The notes under the pieces: generated by a model
The model's input: only the letters and a program-made list of their open reading frames with translations
What the model was told of the DNA's origin: nothing
The model's database searches: none
NCBI GenBank assembly: GCA_017655985.1
Contig: JACJVS010000003.1
Span: forward strand, 186,001 to 250,000
Direction: 5' to 3'
DNA: 64,000 bases
Source of the DNA: Incumbomyces delicatus
Taxonomy: Eukaryota; Ascomycota; Eurotiomycetes; Chaetothyriales; Trichomeriaceae
Position numbers and translations under genes: made by a program
In this document: positions 63,966-64,000 of the stretch, in pieces
Numbering within the stretch: the stretch's first letter is position 1
Layout of the letters: each line of letters starts with the position of its first letter

Positions 63966-64000
63966 AGGCTGTAATTTAATACTTTCTTCGCCGGCAGAGG

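Overview
This 64 kb window is nuclear DNA from a filamentous ascomycete (Pezizomycotina). The signs are compact protein genes, mostly 47-106 nt introns with GTAAGT/GTGAGT-type donors and CTAAC/CTGAC branch sites, and fungal forms of conserved eukaryotic genes (EDC4, RVB2, APC6, a Crb2/Rad9-type checkpoint protein, TAD3, LIN1, UFD1, HSP60, JAC1). I cannot place it below subphylum with confidence. A retroelement-derived family like the one at 43906 is, from memory, common in Eurotiomycetes and Dothideomycetes. No rRNA, tRNA, CRISPR array or intact transposon was recognised.

Layout. 1-12.5 kb: an EDC4-like decapping scaffold (+), an unrecognised 609-aa protein (+), and RVB2 (-). 12.5-30 kb: an orphan 878-aa coiled-coil protein (+), APC6/Cut9 and a 53BP1/Crb2/Rad9-like checkpoint mediator (both -), TAD3 (+), LIN1/CD2BP2 (-), UFD1 (+) and a fructosamine-3-kinase family protein (-). 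Most of this stretch is housekeeping. 30-43 kb is more accessory: a small membrane protein, quinolinate phosphoribosyltransferase (BNA6), an alcohol-acetyltransferase-like enzyme, a Rossmann/SLOG-like orphan, a clan-7-like cytochrome P450, an HSL-type esterase and a wax-synthase-like MBOAT acyltransferase. No backbone synthase or transcription factor is present, so a tailoring cluster is only a hypothesis. 43-53 kb: a gene derived from a copia-type retropepsin region that has lost its active-site Asp, an acidic orphan, mitochondrial JAC1/HSC20, mitochondrial HSP60, and a five-exon orphan with a small helical N-terminal domain. 53-64 kb: a 2.9 kb gene-poor stretch, nitronate monooxygenase, a membrane-anchored ANL (acyl-CoA ligase fold) protein with degenerate catalytic motifs, a DUF2293-like protein, a frameshifted BCS1-like AAA ATPase pseudogene, and the start-proximal part of a helical orphan at the right edge.

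Functional links: JAC1 and HSP60 are neighbouring mitochondrial chaperone genes on one strand. APC6 and the checkpoint mediator are tandem cell-cycle genes. Seven genes needed splicing to restore their N-termini or cross domain boundaries, and two of them begin with first exons of only 8-9 coding nucleotides. Intergenic DNA repeatedly carries short palindromes built on TACCTAGGTA, CGAAGTACTTCG and CTCCGTA-N-TACGGAG.
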